Source: a virus. From it: a stretch of DNA of 39,650 nucleotides. A model generated the notes under the pieces. The model was not told the origin of the DNA and ran no database searches. It was given only the letters and a program-made list of their open reading frames with translations. The number at the start of each line of letters is the position of its first letter. The stretch's first letter is position 1. This document shows positions 6,823 to 13,998 of the stretch, piece by piece. Location of the stretch: positions 1 through 39,650 of IMG/VR virus record IMGVR_UViG_3300009320_000053; one strand, written 5' to 3'. The translations under genes were made by a program, and so were the position numbers.

Positions 6823-8115
6823 TCACACTGGACTTATATTGACCGGATCATAATATTCAATTATTGTATCTTGTTCTTGATCCATTGATAATTCAGTCAT
6901 CGCCCACACTTTAGCGTCAAGTCTGTTTGGTGATTTATCTCCTGGAATCCACAAACACAATTCATCTTCTAATGCTTCAAAGTTCCCAACGTGATGATCG
7001 CGTCCGTTTTCTGCAATCGCTGAAATAGGTTCTGCTCTTGTTGCTTTTCCGCGTGATGCCCAAACTAATTTAACCGGAACATTACCTACTGTACGGTCTT
7101 TTTTCCTCGCATTGATAACTGCTTGATTGATGACGCTCAATACCATTTCACCACCATTATTCTTTTCAGCTACTATACAATCAGCCATAAATCTATGATA
7201 AGCGGTTATAGCGGCTTGCGCCCATGTTTCAGGACTTCCCTGCAAACTATCATCCGCTAAAGTGAAATAATCCTCTCCAATTTTTCCGACTGTGATTATT
7301 CCGGCTTCATCCCCATCAGTAGTAGTAGAAGGATCAACACCGACAACTATACGAGATAAACTTTCTGGTGCTTTTGTCAACCTGCTTAGTTCTATTAATC
7401 CGCGTTTCCATAATGCACCTGGAGCTTCATCTATGTCCTCAGCCATAATTTCCATACGATAAGCCATCGAGGTCATATCTGATGTTATTTCTTTCAATGC
7501 CTCTTTGCTCAAATGTGGATTGTCATGACTTGTAAAATTAAAGGTTGCATATCTTGAATTGCCAGCCTTAATTAATTCTAAATAACGTTTATACATTTTA
7601 GCAGCATGTTGTGGGTCCTTCGCTTTGCTTGCACTTCTAGAATGTAGCGAAGGAGGAGTATAAATAAATGTAGCATTTCCATTAGTGTCAAGCATCATTG
7701 GGGCGCCAACTAATCCCCATGTATCTTCGTTCATTAATTGCCATTCGTCTAAGTCAAGCTCATCTGCATAATCGCCACGCAATGAATCAGCATTCCAGGC
7801 TGTCTTTCCCTTTAGTCTTTGTTCTGTGCCTTTTAACTCAATGATATGTTCAGTTTCATTCTTATAATAAACGCCCTCTCTAATAGGTTCAATCAATGCT
7901 CTTGTTACCACTGCCCACCATCTGTTTAATTGATCTGCTGTTGGAGTAGCATATAAAACTCTTTTGCCGTTTAGAAAGCTATTAACATCTTTTATTGCAA
8001 CGCCAAGTGTCTTTCCTGATCTTCTACCAGCTCTAATAATCTTGCGCTTTGCAGGACTATTGATAAATAGCTTCTGTGAATCATGTGGTCTCGGAAGAGT
8101 TACGTTTAGTTTCAT
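6823..8115 (-). CDS. terL: Terminase large subunit (packaging ATPase/nuclease)
   Basis: This 430-aa motor protein is predicted to drive DNA into the prohead and cut concatemers. The Walker A motif AGRRSGKT is at 29-36 and an acidic Walker B region (ELDLDEWQ) at 119-126. The C-terminal RNase H-like nuclease shows VVGVDPSTTTDGDEAG, CIVAEKNNGG and DAKVWAMTEL, giving the expected metal-binding acids. The start overlaps TerS by 35 bases. At 430 aa it is slightly short but complete. The packaging mode (cos or pac) cannot be told from the sequence. Confidence 0.92.
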   Translation of the reverse strand: MKLNVTLPRPHDSQKLFINSPAKRKIIRAGRRSGKTLGVAIKDVNSFLNGKRVLYATPTADQLNRWWAVVTRALIEPIREGVYYKNETEHIIELKGTEQRLKGKTAWNADSLRGDYADELDLDEWQLMNEDTWGLVGAPMMLDTNGNATFIYTPPSLHSRSASKAKDPQHAAKMYKRYLELIKAGNSRYATFNFTSHDNPHLSKEALKEITSDMTSMAYRMEIMAEDIDEAPGALWKRGLIELSRLTKAPESLSRIVVGVDPSTTTDGDEAGIITVGKIGEDYFTLADDSLQGSPETWAQAAITAYHRFMADCIVAEKNNGGEMVLSVINQAVINARKKDRTVGNVPVKLVWASRGKATRAEPISAIAENGRDHHVGNFEALEDELCLWIPGDKSPNRLDAKVWAMTELSMDQEQDTIIEYYDPVNISPV

Positions 8116-8623
8116 CTTTTTTTAATTCATCGTCATACTTTACAGTTATTTCTACTTTGTCATCATGTTCAACCTTATCAATGAACAATCTATGTGCTTT
8201 ACCAATAAGTTCTAATGCTCTTTGGGAACTGTATAATTCAACTTTAGTTCCATGTGCTGTCGGTATGATTGATTTTATAAGATGAAGTTTCCCGTTCTTT
8301 TTTGCTTTTATTAAATTAAGCCTGTGTCTAACTATCATCACCCCGGGTTTAATTTTTGATTCTTCCAATTCAATATCGAAACAATCATCAAGTGTACTTC
8401 TTGCTTGTTCTGATAATAGTCTTAGTGCTTCATCCCCACTCATGCACATTTCTTTAACGCGCTTTTCTATTTCTTCTTTAATGCTAACTTTTGCTAACAA
8501 ACGAGATCCTTGCACATTTGGATGTTTATATCCAACTATACGAGCCGCTTCAGTTGCATTCCAGCACTGTACATACTCGTTTATAAATGCTTTCTGTTTA
8601 TTGCTGATTCTTTTCTTGGTCAT
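8081..8623 (-). CDS. terS: Terminase small subunit
   Basis: This 180-aa protein is predicted to recognise the packaging site and regulate TerL. The N-terminal SNKQKAFINEYVQCWNATEAARIVGYKHPNVQGSRLL is the classic terminase_2 helix-turn-helix. Helical oligomerisation and a charged C-terminal tail overlapping TerL follow. The start ATG overlaps the upstream stop (ATGA). Confidence 0.88.
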   Translation of the reverse strand: MTKKRISNKQKAFINEYVQCWNATEAARIVGYKHPNVQGSRLLAKVSIKEEIEKRVKEMCMSGDEALRLLSEQARSTLDDCFDIELEESKIKPGVMIVRHRLNLIKAKKNGKLHLIKSIIPTAHGTKVELYSSQRALELIGKAHRLFIDKVEHDDKVEITVKYDDELKKDETKRNSSETT

Positions 8624-8859
8624 ATTGATAGAGCGGATTCAGCTTTGATAGCTGACTGCAATCCTGATTTAAGTTCTTTCAAATAATCATATTTTACTTT
8701 TATTATATCAAATTCTGCTTTAATTTGATAGTATTTAGCACTTTTTTGCGCTAATTCGCCTTTAATTGACACAGTTTCAGCAATAACCTGCTCAAGTAAT
8801 CGCACTTTTTCAGCATAATCAAGCGCATAAACGTCTTTTATTTGTTCTATTTCAGTCAT
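8620..8859 (-). CDS. Coiled-coil protein, 79 aa
   Basis: Almost the whole protein is heptad-patterned helix (EKVRLLEQVIAETVSIKGEL, then DIIKVKYDYLKELKSGL). It ends four bases into the TerS gene, so the two are probably translated together. It is not a recognised family. A small packaging accessory is plausible from position only. Confidence 0.65.
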   Translation of the reverse strand: MTEIEQIKDVYALDYAEKVRLLEQVIAETVSIKGELAQKSAKYYQIKAEFDIIKVKYDYLKELKSGLQSAIKAESALSI

Positions 8860-8874
8860 TTTGACAATCTAATC

Positions 8875-9780
8875 TCAGCTATTGTTGAACATCTCATTGA
8901 ATAATGTATCCTGCATTTCGTGCTCTTTCATCAAAAGCGCATTTGAATACCCGTGCGTTTTCAACTCGCCATTTACAACTTGGCACTCTTCAATCCACTT
9001 TTTAGCATCTCGGTAAAAATCCTTTTTTATCTCAAATCCATACGCATTCCGTCCTAAATTATTAGCAGCAACAAGAGTTGATCCACTACCCGCAACTGGA
9101 TCTATAACAACATCCCCTTCGTCTGTAAATATTCTAATGAGTTTTTCAAGTAATTTAACGGGCTTTTGTGTGGGATGAATTTTTCGATATAATGGAAGTT
9201 CATTGTCTGATTCCCAGTCAATAATGTTAAAAACCATTTTCTTATTATTATTGAATTTTGGCAGTTTATTCCTATATAAAACCAGCCCATACTCTGCATT
9301 ACTAACAATCCGCATATTCGCCTTCAATACCTGTGCTGAATACTTTTTTCTAAAAACGATGTTGATGTAATTGTTTATATTATATTTCTTAGCAAGCTCA
9401 ATTAAATAAAACTGTTGCTCAAAACCACAGAATATAATCATACAGGGTGCTTGTCCTTTTTCCTTCGGCTCTTTTTTCATCATTTTCTGACAAAAGTGCA
9501 TAAACTCGGCAGGCTTGAAATATCCTTCTGTGTCAAAAAATGATTTTTTGGCGAGTTCGGATTCACCCTTTTTATTATCCCCGTCTATATACCAAGATGG
9601 ATTAGACCCATACGCTTTATTGCCAACATTATATGGTATGTCTGCAATCACTAATTGCGCTCGAGGAATTTGATAACTCTTAAAATTCTGATAGTGGTCA
9701 TTTATTAGTTTTACTGTTAACTTTACTTCTCTCTTTTCAGTCATTTCTTCAACAATATCTTTACTGTTCCTATCTTTCAA
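8875..9780 (-). CDS. Beta-class DNA methyltransferase (DIPY variant)
   Basis: This protein of about 300 aa is predicted to methylate an exocyclic amino group (N6-adenine or N4-cytosine) using SAM. Motif IV appears first as ADIPYN near residue 48 (Ile replaces the usual Pro of DPPY). HPTQKPVKLLEKLI and motif I, DPVAGSGST, follow near the C-terminus; that order defines the beta class. The start is uncertain: TTG at 9780 or ATG at 9744. No restriction partner is present, so it is probably protective or regulatory. It is separated from the packaging genes by 15 bases. Confidence 0.85.
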   Translation of the reverse strand: MKDRNSKDIVEEMTEKREVKLTVKLINDHYQNFKSYQIPRAQLVIADIPYNVGNKAYGSNPSWYIDGDNKKGESELAKKSFFDTEGYFKPAEFMHFCQKMMKKEPKEKGQAPCMIIFCGFEQQFYLIELAKKYNINNYINIVFRKKYSAQVLKANMRIVSNAEYGLVLYRNKLPKFNNNKKMVFNIIDWESDNELPLYRKIHPTQKPVKLLEKLIRIFTDEGDVVIDPVAGSGSTLVAANNLGRNAYGFEIKKDFYRDAKKWIEECQVVNGELKTHGYSNALLMKEHEMQDTLFNEMFNNS

Positions 9781-9800
9781 TCCCGTTGTAAAGATAAGAT

Positions 9801-9878
9801 TTAACTATCCTTATTCTTAAGTCCACCTGGAGCACTTTCAATAAGCTCTCGAACAACACCTGACATTGTTTTACTCAT
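9801..9878 (-). CDS. Possible 25-aa peptide
   Basis: A short frame from the ATG at 9878 to TAA at 9801, behind AAAGGAATTAG. It reads MSKTMSGVVRELIESAPGGL and could be a leader peptide or a C-terminally cut ribbon-helix-helix-like piece. The GGAATTAG of its binding site recurs in the loop of the hairpin just upstream. Weak evidence. Confidence 0.3.
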   Translation of the reverse strand: MSKTMSGVVRELIESAPGGLKNKDS

Positions 9879-9908
9879 AATCTAATTCCTTTGTGGTAAA
9901 ATATCACT

Positions 9909-9946
9909 GAAGCCAGCCTGTAAACTAATTCCTACAGATTGGCTTC
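9909..9946 (-). terminator. Hairpin after the ribbon-helix-helix gene
   Basis: Arms GAAGCCA...TGGCTTC (7 bp) and CTGTA...TACAG (5 bp) are separated by a 2x2 internal loop, with a 10-base terminal loop. On the minus strand it is followed by AGTGATATTTTACC, only weakly U-rich. It may be a weak terminator or a processing/regulatory hairpin in front of the 25-aa frame and methyltransferase. Confidence 0.45.
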
Positions 9947-9958
9947 CGCTCTTTACAA

Positions 9959-10132
9959 TCATTCCTTAACTTCCCCCATGTTCTCCGAATAATCTAATTC
10001 CGCTTTGATTGCTGCCCGGATAACGATACTTACATTCTCACCCCTGCAATCTGCAACTTTTATAAGTCTTTCGTATGTTCGCGGCTTTATTCTTACCACT
10101 ACTAACTTGCTGAAAACTGGTTTTCCTGTCAT
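9959..10132 (-). CDS. Ribbon-helix-helix DNA-binding protein, 57 aa
   Basis: A 57-aa frame from the ATG at 10132 with AAAGGAG upstream. It has the CopG/Arc pattern: an N-terminal strand (KLVVVRIKP), a helix (RTYERLIKVADCRG) and a second helix (NVSIVIRAAIKAELDY). Such proteins act as dimeric repressors. An 18-base palindrome-like site overlapping the -10 of its own promoter (10221-10238) is a natural autoregulatory operator. It is the best candidate for a transcriptional regulator of the neighbouring envelope cassette or methyltransferase. Confidence 0.75.
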   Translation of the reverse strand: MTGKPVFSKLVVVRIKPRTYERLIKVADCRGENVSIVIRAAIKAELDYSENMGEVKE

Positions 10133-10156
10133 TCTCTTACTCCTTTCTTATCTATA

Positions 10157-10185
10157 AGCGGCAATCTGATTAATAGATTGTCGCT
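10157..10185 (-). promoter_or_regulatory. Leader hairpin before the ribbon-helix-helix gene
   Basis: AGCGACAATCT pairs with AGATTGCCGCT (one A/C mismatch) around a 7-base loop. It lies just upstream of the AAAGGAG site. The arms resemble those of the protease-leader hairpin at 1345-1370 (AGCGGCA/TGTCGCT), hinting at a shared leader element. Confidence 0.5.
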
Positions 10186-10220
10186 GCTACGGCTGACCGT
10201 TCTTTATTCAATTAGTAACT

Positions 10221-10260
10221 GTATCATGTATATGATACCACACATCTATATTTTATGCAA
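10221..10260 (-). promoter_or_regulatory. Promoter with overlapping palindromic operator
   Basis: On the minus strand there is TTGCAT (10260-10255), a 17-base spacer and TATCAT (10237-10232), with TGG forming an extended -10. GTATCAT, a 4-base spacer and ATGATAC at 10221-10238 make an inverted repeat lying across the -10 and transcript start. This is typical of a repressor operator, plausibly for the ribbon-helix-helix protein it drives. Confidence 0.6.
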
Positions 10261-10406
10261 CCTTGTAGAGAATGTTAATAAATTTCTAATAAACGAAGGC
10301 GTAACGAATTGTTATTATCAACCACCAACCACACCCCCAAATTACCGTACCCGATATAATTGTGAGGAAACTCTTTAATGATGGGAGAAGATCAAAGGAA
10401 GAATAT
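10261..10406. other. Intergenic stretch without a gene
   Basis: Between the RNA unit at 10407-10484 and the promoter at 10221-10260 lie about 145 bases, AT-rich with one G/T-biased run on the minus strand (GGGGGTGTGGTTGGTGGTTG). No convincing frame, repeat or hairpin is seen. A plus-strand frame at 10178-10378 lacks a binding site and looks spurious. Confidence 0.5.
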
Positions 10407-10484
10407 AAAAAGCCACCGGATATAGGATTTCCTGACCGCAGTCTGGAAACCACACGGCATGGAGCCGAATTTTGTCCGCTGGCA
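10407..10484 (-). ncRNA. Putative structured small RNA, about 78 nt, with own promoter and U-tract
   Basis: Downstream of a good promoter the minus strand folds into a junction. The closing stem is GCCAGCGGA with TCCGGTGGC (one central mismatch). Enclosed are CGGC-TCCAT-GCCG, then GGTTTCC with GGAAATCC (one bulge), capped by GAC-TGCG-GTC. The closing stem ends directly in TTTTT. No frame of useful size is inside. It ends in GGTGGCTTTTT, the same end as the leader RNA at 19605-19690. Function unknown. It could be a free small RNA or an attenuated leader. Confidence 0.55.
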
Positions 10485-10489
10485 CTTTG

Positions 10490-10518
10490 ATTATTGCACT
10501 AATTCGTGCAATTGTCAA
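10490..10518 (-). promoter_or_regulatory. Promoter with operator-like inverted repeat in the spacer
   Basis: TTGACA at 10518-10513 and AATAAT at 10495-10490 are spaced by exactly 17 bases, and TGC precedes the -10. The spacer holds TTGCAC, 6 bases, GTGCAA, a perfect inverted repeat suited to a repressor. It drives the structured RNA at 10407-10484 and overlaps the stop of the lipoprotein gene. Confidence 0.65.
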
Positions 10519-11093
10519 TATTCAATATATAAATTAAAAAGACTTTCGTAATAATAACTTGCTTCTTGCATGTATCCATGCGCTCGATCTCGATGCTCAA
10601 ACCCGCTCAGTATTAGATCCATATCTTTATTTTCTACCCCCAGCCTCGCTTGCCTTTGAAATTGATAATACTCTTGATCTGATTTTTCAAACAATCTATT
10701 TAAAATCAATAATGACATTGGGGGATCTTCAACCGCGATATTGGAGCAATACATTTCAATATCATCCATCAACCATAACCATGGTTTCACAAAATTGGAA
10801 TTACCAAACAACCCTGGATCCTGCTCTAAACTCGTCAACATAGACAATGCTACATCGCTATCAAGATACTCGCCTGTTTCTATTCCAATACATGAAACTA
10901 TTTGTTTTTCGTAATGTTTCACAACCTCCTGGAATCTTTTGCCCTCCACAGTTAAGGTTGGCGTTGGCTCCAGGGTAGGTTGATTCAAATAAATAGACGT
11001 TGGTGTACTATCCAGCAAATAATCTGGATCTGGAGGTACACAACTTGATAGCAGGAGCATGACCATAAAGACCATGCTCCATTTCGTTTTCAT
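10515..11093 (-). CDS. Lipoprotein with Thr-Pro linker, 192 aa
   Basis: The N-terminus is a lipoprotein signal: Lys-containing start, hydrophobic core, and lipobox LLSSC with Cys18. A PTLEPTPTLT linker, typical of surface proteins that span a wall, follows. The remaining about 145 residues are helical and acidic (HYEKQIVSCIGIETG, QYYQFQRQARLG) without a recognised family. Its ATG overlaps the upstream lipoprotein stop as TAATG, so the pair is co-translated. It probably faces the outside of the membrane. Superinfection exclusion or host-surface alteration is conceivable but unproven. Confidence 0.7.
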   Translation of the reverse strand: MKTKWSMVFMVMLLLSSCVPPDPDYLLDSTPTSIYLNQPTLEPTPTLTVEGKRFQEVVKHYEKQIVSCIGIETGEYLDSDVALSMLTSLEQDPGLFGNSNFVKPWLWLMDDIEMYCSNIAVEDPPMSLLILNRLFEKSDQEYYQFQRQARLGVENKDMDLILSGFEHRDRAHGYMQEASYYYESLFNLYIEY

Positions 11094-11899
11094 TATTCTG
11101 ATACCACAAATCTCACGCGTTCAAGGAACTGTTCTCTTAGACTCAGTGTTGTTTCATCTTCAACTGGACCGATCAGCGAAACTCTGACATCATCTATCTC
11201 TGTGTAATGCCAACCGTTTCTTGTTATATCGTCTGACCACTTAGCGTAATTAATCTCTGCGCGTGTGCTTTCTTTGGTAATAGCATCAAGGTGTTCCGTT
11301 TGCCATAGAAATGCCATACCCCAGTCAAGTCCAACTTCAAAACTGATCTTGATAACAATGCCCTCATGGACTATTTGCCCATACGTGTTTGTGATCGGTG
11401 TGCAATCTGCGACCAGGAATGGGCCTTGCCATCCTCCACCCAAATCTATCCACACTGATTCTCCGTTTGCTCCGCATACAGGCAATTCGACTGCTCCTAA
11501 ATATCCTTGCAGGTACTTATCTGCTCCAAGCGTGTTTGGTTCATATACCGCACCTAATTTACCTGAGAATATTGGAGGCGGTTGCATATTGTACGATTCG
11601 GGAGTAATCATCCCTGGGATCCAAGCCATCGGCCTCATATCACCCCAACGATAGCCATCATAGGGGCCATCGTCAATTATGATCGGGTTTCCGTTTGAAT
11701 CAAGATCATACAACTCAACATCCTGGCTGCCGTATAGTGCGAAATCCGACTCCTCCACTATCGGTACCACTGGTTCATCCACAACAGGAATCTCGACCAT
11801 TTCTGGAAGCGCTGCTGTTGGCTCTGGATTCATCGTTGATTCGAGGTTACACCCCATTAACATCAAAGCTATTAGTATTACATACATTATCTTTTTCAT
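11093..11899 (-). CDS. Lipoprotein with double-psi-barrel-like domain, paralogue of the L,D-transpeptidase N-domain
   Basis: I place the start at ATG 11899 (AAGGAG 4 bases upstream). The longer frame to 12010 has no binding site and hides a signal peptide. The 268-aa product has lipobox LMGC (about residue 17), a PEPTAALPE linker and an acidic segment. A domain with WIPGM, GAVELPVCGANGESVWI, WQGPFLVADC and VVKISFEVGLDWGM-like order follows. The same order (WIPGM, CADHGGLVWL, WEGPFKVVDC, VEVGFETAVRWGM) is in the transpeptidase at 12277-13599. The family may be a barwin/RlpA-like double-psi barrel (inference). Confidence 0.7.
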   Translation of the reverse strand: MKKIMYVILIALMLMGCNLESTMNPEPTAALPEMVEIPVVDEPVVPIVEESDFALYGSQDVELYDLDSNGNPIIIDDGPYDGYRWGDMRPMAWIPGMITPESYNMQPPPIFSGKLGAVYEPNTLGADKYLQGYLGAVELPVCGANGESVWIDLGGGWQGPFLVADCTPITNTYGQIVHEGIVIKISFEVGLDWGMAFLWQTEHLDAITKESTRAEINYAKWSDDITRNGWHYTEIDDVRVSLIGPVEDETTLSLREQFLERVRFVVSE

Positions 11900-12012
11900 C
11901 TTGCTCCTTCCATTTCTACAATCATTGTTATTACAATCCAAACGATCAACCCTGCAGATATGATCGCCATTACTATTTCCAAGAATAAAATGACCAGTGC
12001 TATTATCCACAT
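11896..12012 (-). CDS. Small single-span membrane peptide, 38 aa
   Basis: The start ATG at 12012 is preceded by AGGAGTGTTACT. The stop overlaps the next lipoprotein start (ATGA). Nearly the whole sequence is one hydrophobic helix (MWIIALVILFLEIVMAIISA) with a short charged end. It resembles holin/toxin-like or exclusion micro-proteins, but its function is unknown. Confidence 0.6.
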   Translation of the reverse strand: MWIIALVILFLEIVMAIISAGLIVWIVITMIVEMEGAR

Positions 12013-12098
12013 AGTAACACTCCTATAAAGACACAAAGCATCATTAGTCCTGCGCAAATTATCATCATCATCCAACCTGCTATCGCTCGAGGATACAT
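12003..12098 (-). CDS. Small membrane peptide, 31 aa
   Basis: The ATG at 12098 overlaps the stop of the upstream gene as TAATG. The product is a hydrophobic segment rich in Met (GWMMMIICAGLMMLCVFIGV) and overlaps the next membrane peptide by 10 bases. The chain of coupled starts from 12226 to 11093 supports its reality. No family recognised. Confidence 0.5.
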   Translation of the reverse strand: MYPRAIAGWMMMIICAGLMMLCVFIGVLLCG

Positions 12099-12226
12099 TA
12101 TTCAAATATTGGTAGTCTCATTTGCCGTAAATTACCAATCAATTTTCTTTTGCGTTCCACCCAACGCTTTCTCTGAGCTTCGCTCATTTTTATTCTGGAT
12201 TCTTTAGAAAACCGTTTACCATACAT
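12098..12226 (-). CDS. Stand-alone NUMOD3-like DNA-binding peptide, 42 aa
   Basis: The sequence KRFSKESRIKMSEAQRKRW matches the NUMOD3 motif, usually a DNA-binding repeat attached to HNH or GIY-YIG homing nucleases. Here it stands alone with a basic tail (VERKRKL). It may be the leftover C-terminus of a decayed homing endonuclease, or a small DNA-binding protein. Its stop couples to the next frame by TAATG. Confidence 0.5.
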   Translation of the reverse strand: MYGKRFSKESRIKMSEAQRKRWVERKRKLIGNLRQMRLPIFE

Positions 12227-12276
12227 AGGATTATTTTTTCCGCTGACCCTCAATCACTCTATCATAAACCCCGCAA

Positions 12277-13599
12277 TTATTGATGGATATAGACATGCGT
12301 TCCTTTCTCTGCCCTTTCATAAATCCATTCAGAATCCTCAACCGTCAAATTAATACAGCCACGAGACATTTTTTCCCCAAACGAGTTGTGCCAAAAAGTT
12401 CCGTGCAAGGCATACTCTCCGTGAAAAAACATACTAAACGGTACGTGAGGGATAGACCCATCTACGCCTGCCATTGTGTAATCTAAATACATAGCATATA
12501 TTTCATAGCTCCCAGGTGGTGTAGGTGTATGAAATAGGCCAGAAGAAATAACAAACTTATTAATGACTTCTGAGCCACTATAAGCATAAAGTGCCTGTTC
12601 GCTCAAATCAACATCTATCCAAAACTCATCTGGCTCAACCTCGAATGACTTGATGACACTCGTTGGTGTATGCACCACCACTTTTCCTGCAATAGATTCA
12701 ATATCAATAGGAATATCCGCCATTGTAGTTAGATCGAAGCCGATAAATTCACCTGAAGGCGGTATTCTCCAAGTCGGCAATCCTTCTTTTTCAACCGGAG
12801 GTCGATACAGCATCCTGGGAATAGTATTGTAATATTTTTCTGCCTCCTGGTTGGTATCAAATTCATCAAACGTTACTCGATCCAGGAACCATTCGCTGTA
12901 ATCTACTATTTCCTCATCGCCTGATAACTGATCGGGGGGGATCTTTGAAACGATCACATCATGTACTATCCCTTGAGTCCAATACTGAACCCACTCACCA
13001 TTGATTAATTCGGGTTTGGTTGACATTCCCCACCTTACAGCGGTTTCAAACCCTACCTCCACTGCCTCATCACGATGAACTGTTGTATTATAAATATCAT
13101 TTCTCCTGGCACAATCCACCACTTTAAATGGGCCTTCCCACTCGTACCGTGGTCTTTTCAGCCATACCAGCCCCCCATGATCGGCACAAGTCATTAATGC
13201 CACGCCATCCACTACATTATCTAGCGATAAACCGTTATACTCTGCGGTTCCTTCCATCACTCCTGGGCCATACGGCCAAACATCACCCATAAACAGATCG
13301 GGTGCCACCATGAATTGACTTGCGAATGACGGCATCCCTGGGATCCATTTATTATTCAATCCATAATGCCACCCATTGTATTCGATCCCATCATCAACGG
13401 CCTCTGGTACTACATGCCCTTGATAACCTTGATCCGGGATCTCAAATTCAATGCCTGCGTAATCGTATGTTGGTGCCTCTTGAATCTCTACTACCTTTTC
13501 CAATGGCTCTATCGGTTGAGATTCGACCATCTTTTCTGCTCCACCTAATAGAACACCCAACACAGACACAACCATTAAGAATCGTGCATTTAAATTCAT
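12277..13599 (-). CDS. Secreted L,D-transpeptidase (YkuD) with N-terminal double-psi-barrel-like domain
   Basis: This 440-aa protein begins with a signal peptide or anchor (about residues 5-20). A region at about 75-235 shares WIPGM, GPF-VVDC and FETAVRWGM with the lipoprotein at 11093-11899. The C-terminal YkuD domain is at about 315-440, with HGTFWHNSFGEKMSRGCINL (His399, Cys415), the intact catalytic signature. Such enzymes form 3-3 cross-links or attach proteins to peptidoglycan. A phage copy outside the lysis cassette suggests remodelling of the host wall during infection. Its own promoter is at 13636-13662. AAAGGAG precedes the ATG. Confidence 0.85.
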   Translation of the reverse strand: MNLNARFLMVVSVLGVLLGGAEKMVESQPIEPLEKVVEIQEAPTYDYAGIEFEIPDQGYQGHVVPEAVDDGIEYNGWHYGLNNKWIPGMPSFASQFMVAPDLFMGDVWPYGPGVMEGTAEYNGLSLDNVVDGVALMTCADHGGLVWLKRPRYEWEGPFKVVDCARRNDIYNTTVHRDEAVEVGFETAVRWGMSTKPELINGEWVQYWTQGIVHDVIVSKIPPDQLSGDEEIVDYSEWFLDRVTFDEFDTNQEAEKYYNTIPRMLYRPPVEKEGLPTWRIPPSGEFIGFDLTTMADIPIDIESIAGKVVVHTPTSVIKSFEVEPDEFWIDVDLSEQALYAYSGSEVINKFVISSGLFHTPTPPGSYEIYAMYLDYTMAGVDGSIPHVPFSMFFHGEYALHGTFWHNSFGEKMSRGCINLTVEDSEWIYERAEKGTHVYIHQ

Positions 13600-13635
13600 G
13601 GGGTAACTCCTTTGACGACTGCCGTAGGTGAACCC

Positions 13636-13662
13636 ATTATACTATATCTTACAACTTGTCAA
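13636..13662 (-). promoter_or_regulatory. Promoter of the L,D-transpeptidase gene
   Basis: TTGACA (13662-13657) and TATAAT (13641-13636) are both perfect, but the spacer is only 15 bases. That usually weakens a promoter or makes it activator-dependent. It overlaps the end of the upstream 55-aa membrane protein gene. Confidence 0.55.
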
Positions 13663-13826
13663 CCCCATAATTGACTACCTACGATAATCCCCAGGGTGAA
13701 GAAAATAACAAAAACAATCACATAAAATATGATCGTTCTTTTGACTTCCTGCCTGTATTGGAATTTATAAAGATGATCGGCCAATTCCTTTTTTTCAGTT
13801 TCAGATATTGGTTCGTGGTACATCAT
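13659..13826 (-). CDS. Small membrane protein, 55 aa
   Basis: The start is ATG 13826 or the adjacent ATG 13823, behind AAGGAGG. About 30 hydrophilic residues are followed by one strong membrane helix (IIFYVIVFVIFFTLGIIV) and a short tail. It resembles XhlA-like or single-span accessory proteins. It lies between the anchored Pro-rich protein and the transpeptidase, so an envelope role is likely. Confidence 0.65.
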   Translation of the reverse strand: MMYHEPISETEKKELADHLYKFQYRQEVKRTIIFYVIVFVIFFTLGIIVGSQLWG

Positions 13827-13888
13827 TCCTCCTTCAATTCTTGATAATTACTTCGCTATACAAAACTTCCTTATAATGTTCTGGTGGG

Positions 13889-13976
13889 TGTGTATAAGTG
13901 GATAGAGAAAGATACTCTTAAGGAAACGAAATGGGGGACTGTATATACAGTTAGTATATATCCATTTCGTTTCCTT
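13889..13976. repeat. 15-bp inverted repeat around a 14-bp palindrome, with DnaA-box-like site nearby
   Basis: The arms at 13920-13934 and 13962-13976 are perfect 15-bp inverted repeats. Between them sits ACTGTATATACAGT (13938-13951), itself a perfect palindrome, and AT-rich DNA. On the plus strand the distal arm ends in TTTTT, so it could be a plus-strand terminator; the minus-strand side is not U-rich. At 13889-13897 the minus strand reads TTATACACA, which fits the DnaA-box consensus TTWTNCACA. The stretch 13827-13998 holds no gene. Confidence 0.6.
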
Positions 13977-13998
13977 TTTACCTAAGAGTTAGAGTTTT

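Noticed and set aside
9102-9308. 68-aa minus-strand frame inside the methyltransferase
   Set aside because: Alternate frame of a well-supported enzyme, without a ribosome binding site.
10178-10378. Plus-strand 66-aa frame in the intergenic region
   Set aside because: No ribosome binding site, composition not protein-like, and it crosses the promoter and operator of the opposite strand.
11900-12010. N-terminal extension of the 268-aa lipoprotein to 12010
   Set aside because: It would bury a clear lipoprotein signal and overlaps coupled membrane-peptide frames. ATG 11899 has a good ribosome binding site.
13920-13976. Inverted repeat as a linear-prophage telomere site
   Set aside because: The centre is not a full palindrome, no protelomerase-like gene is seen, and the ends close into a circle.
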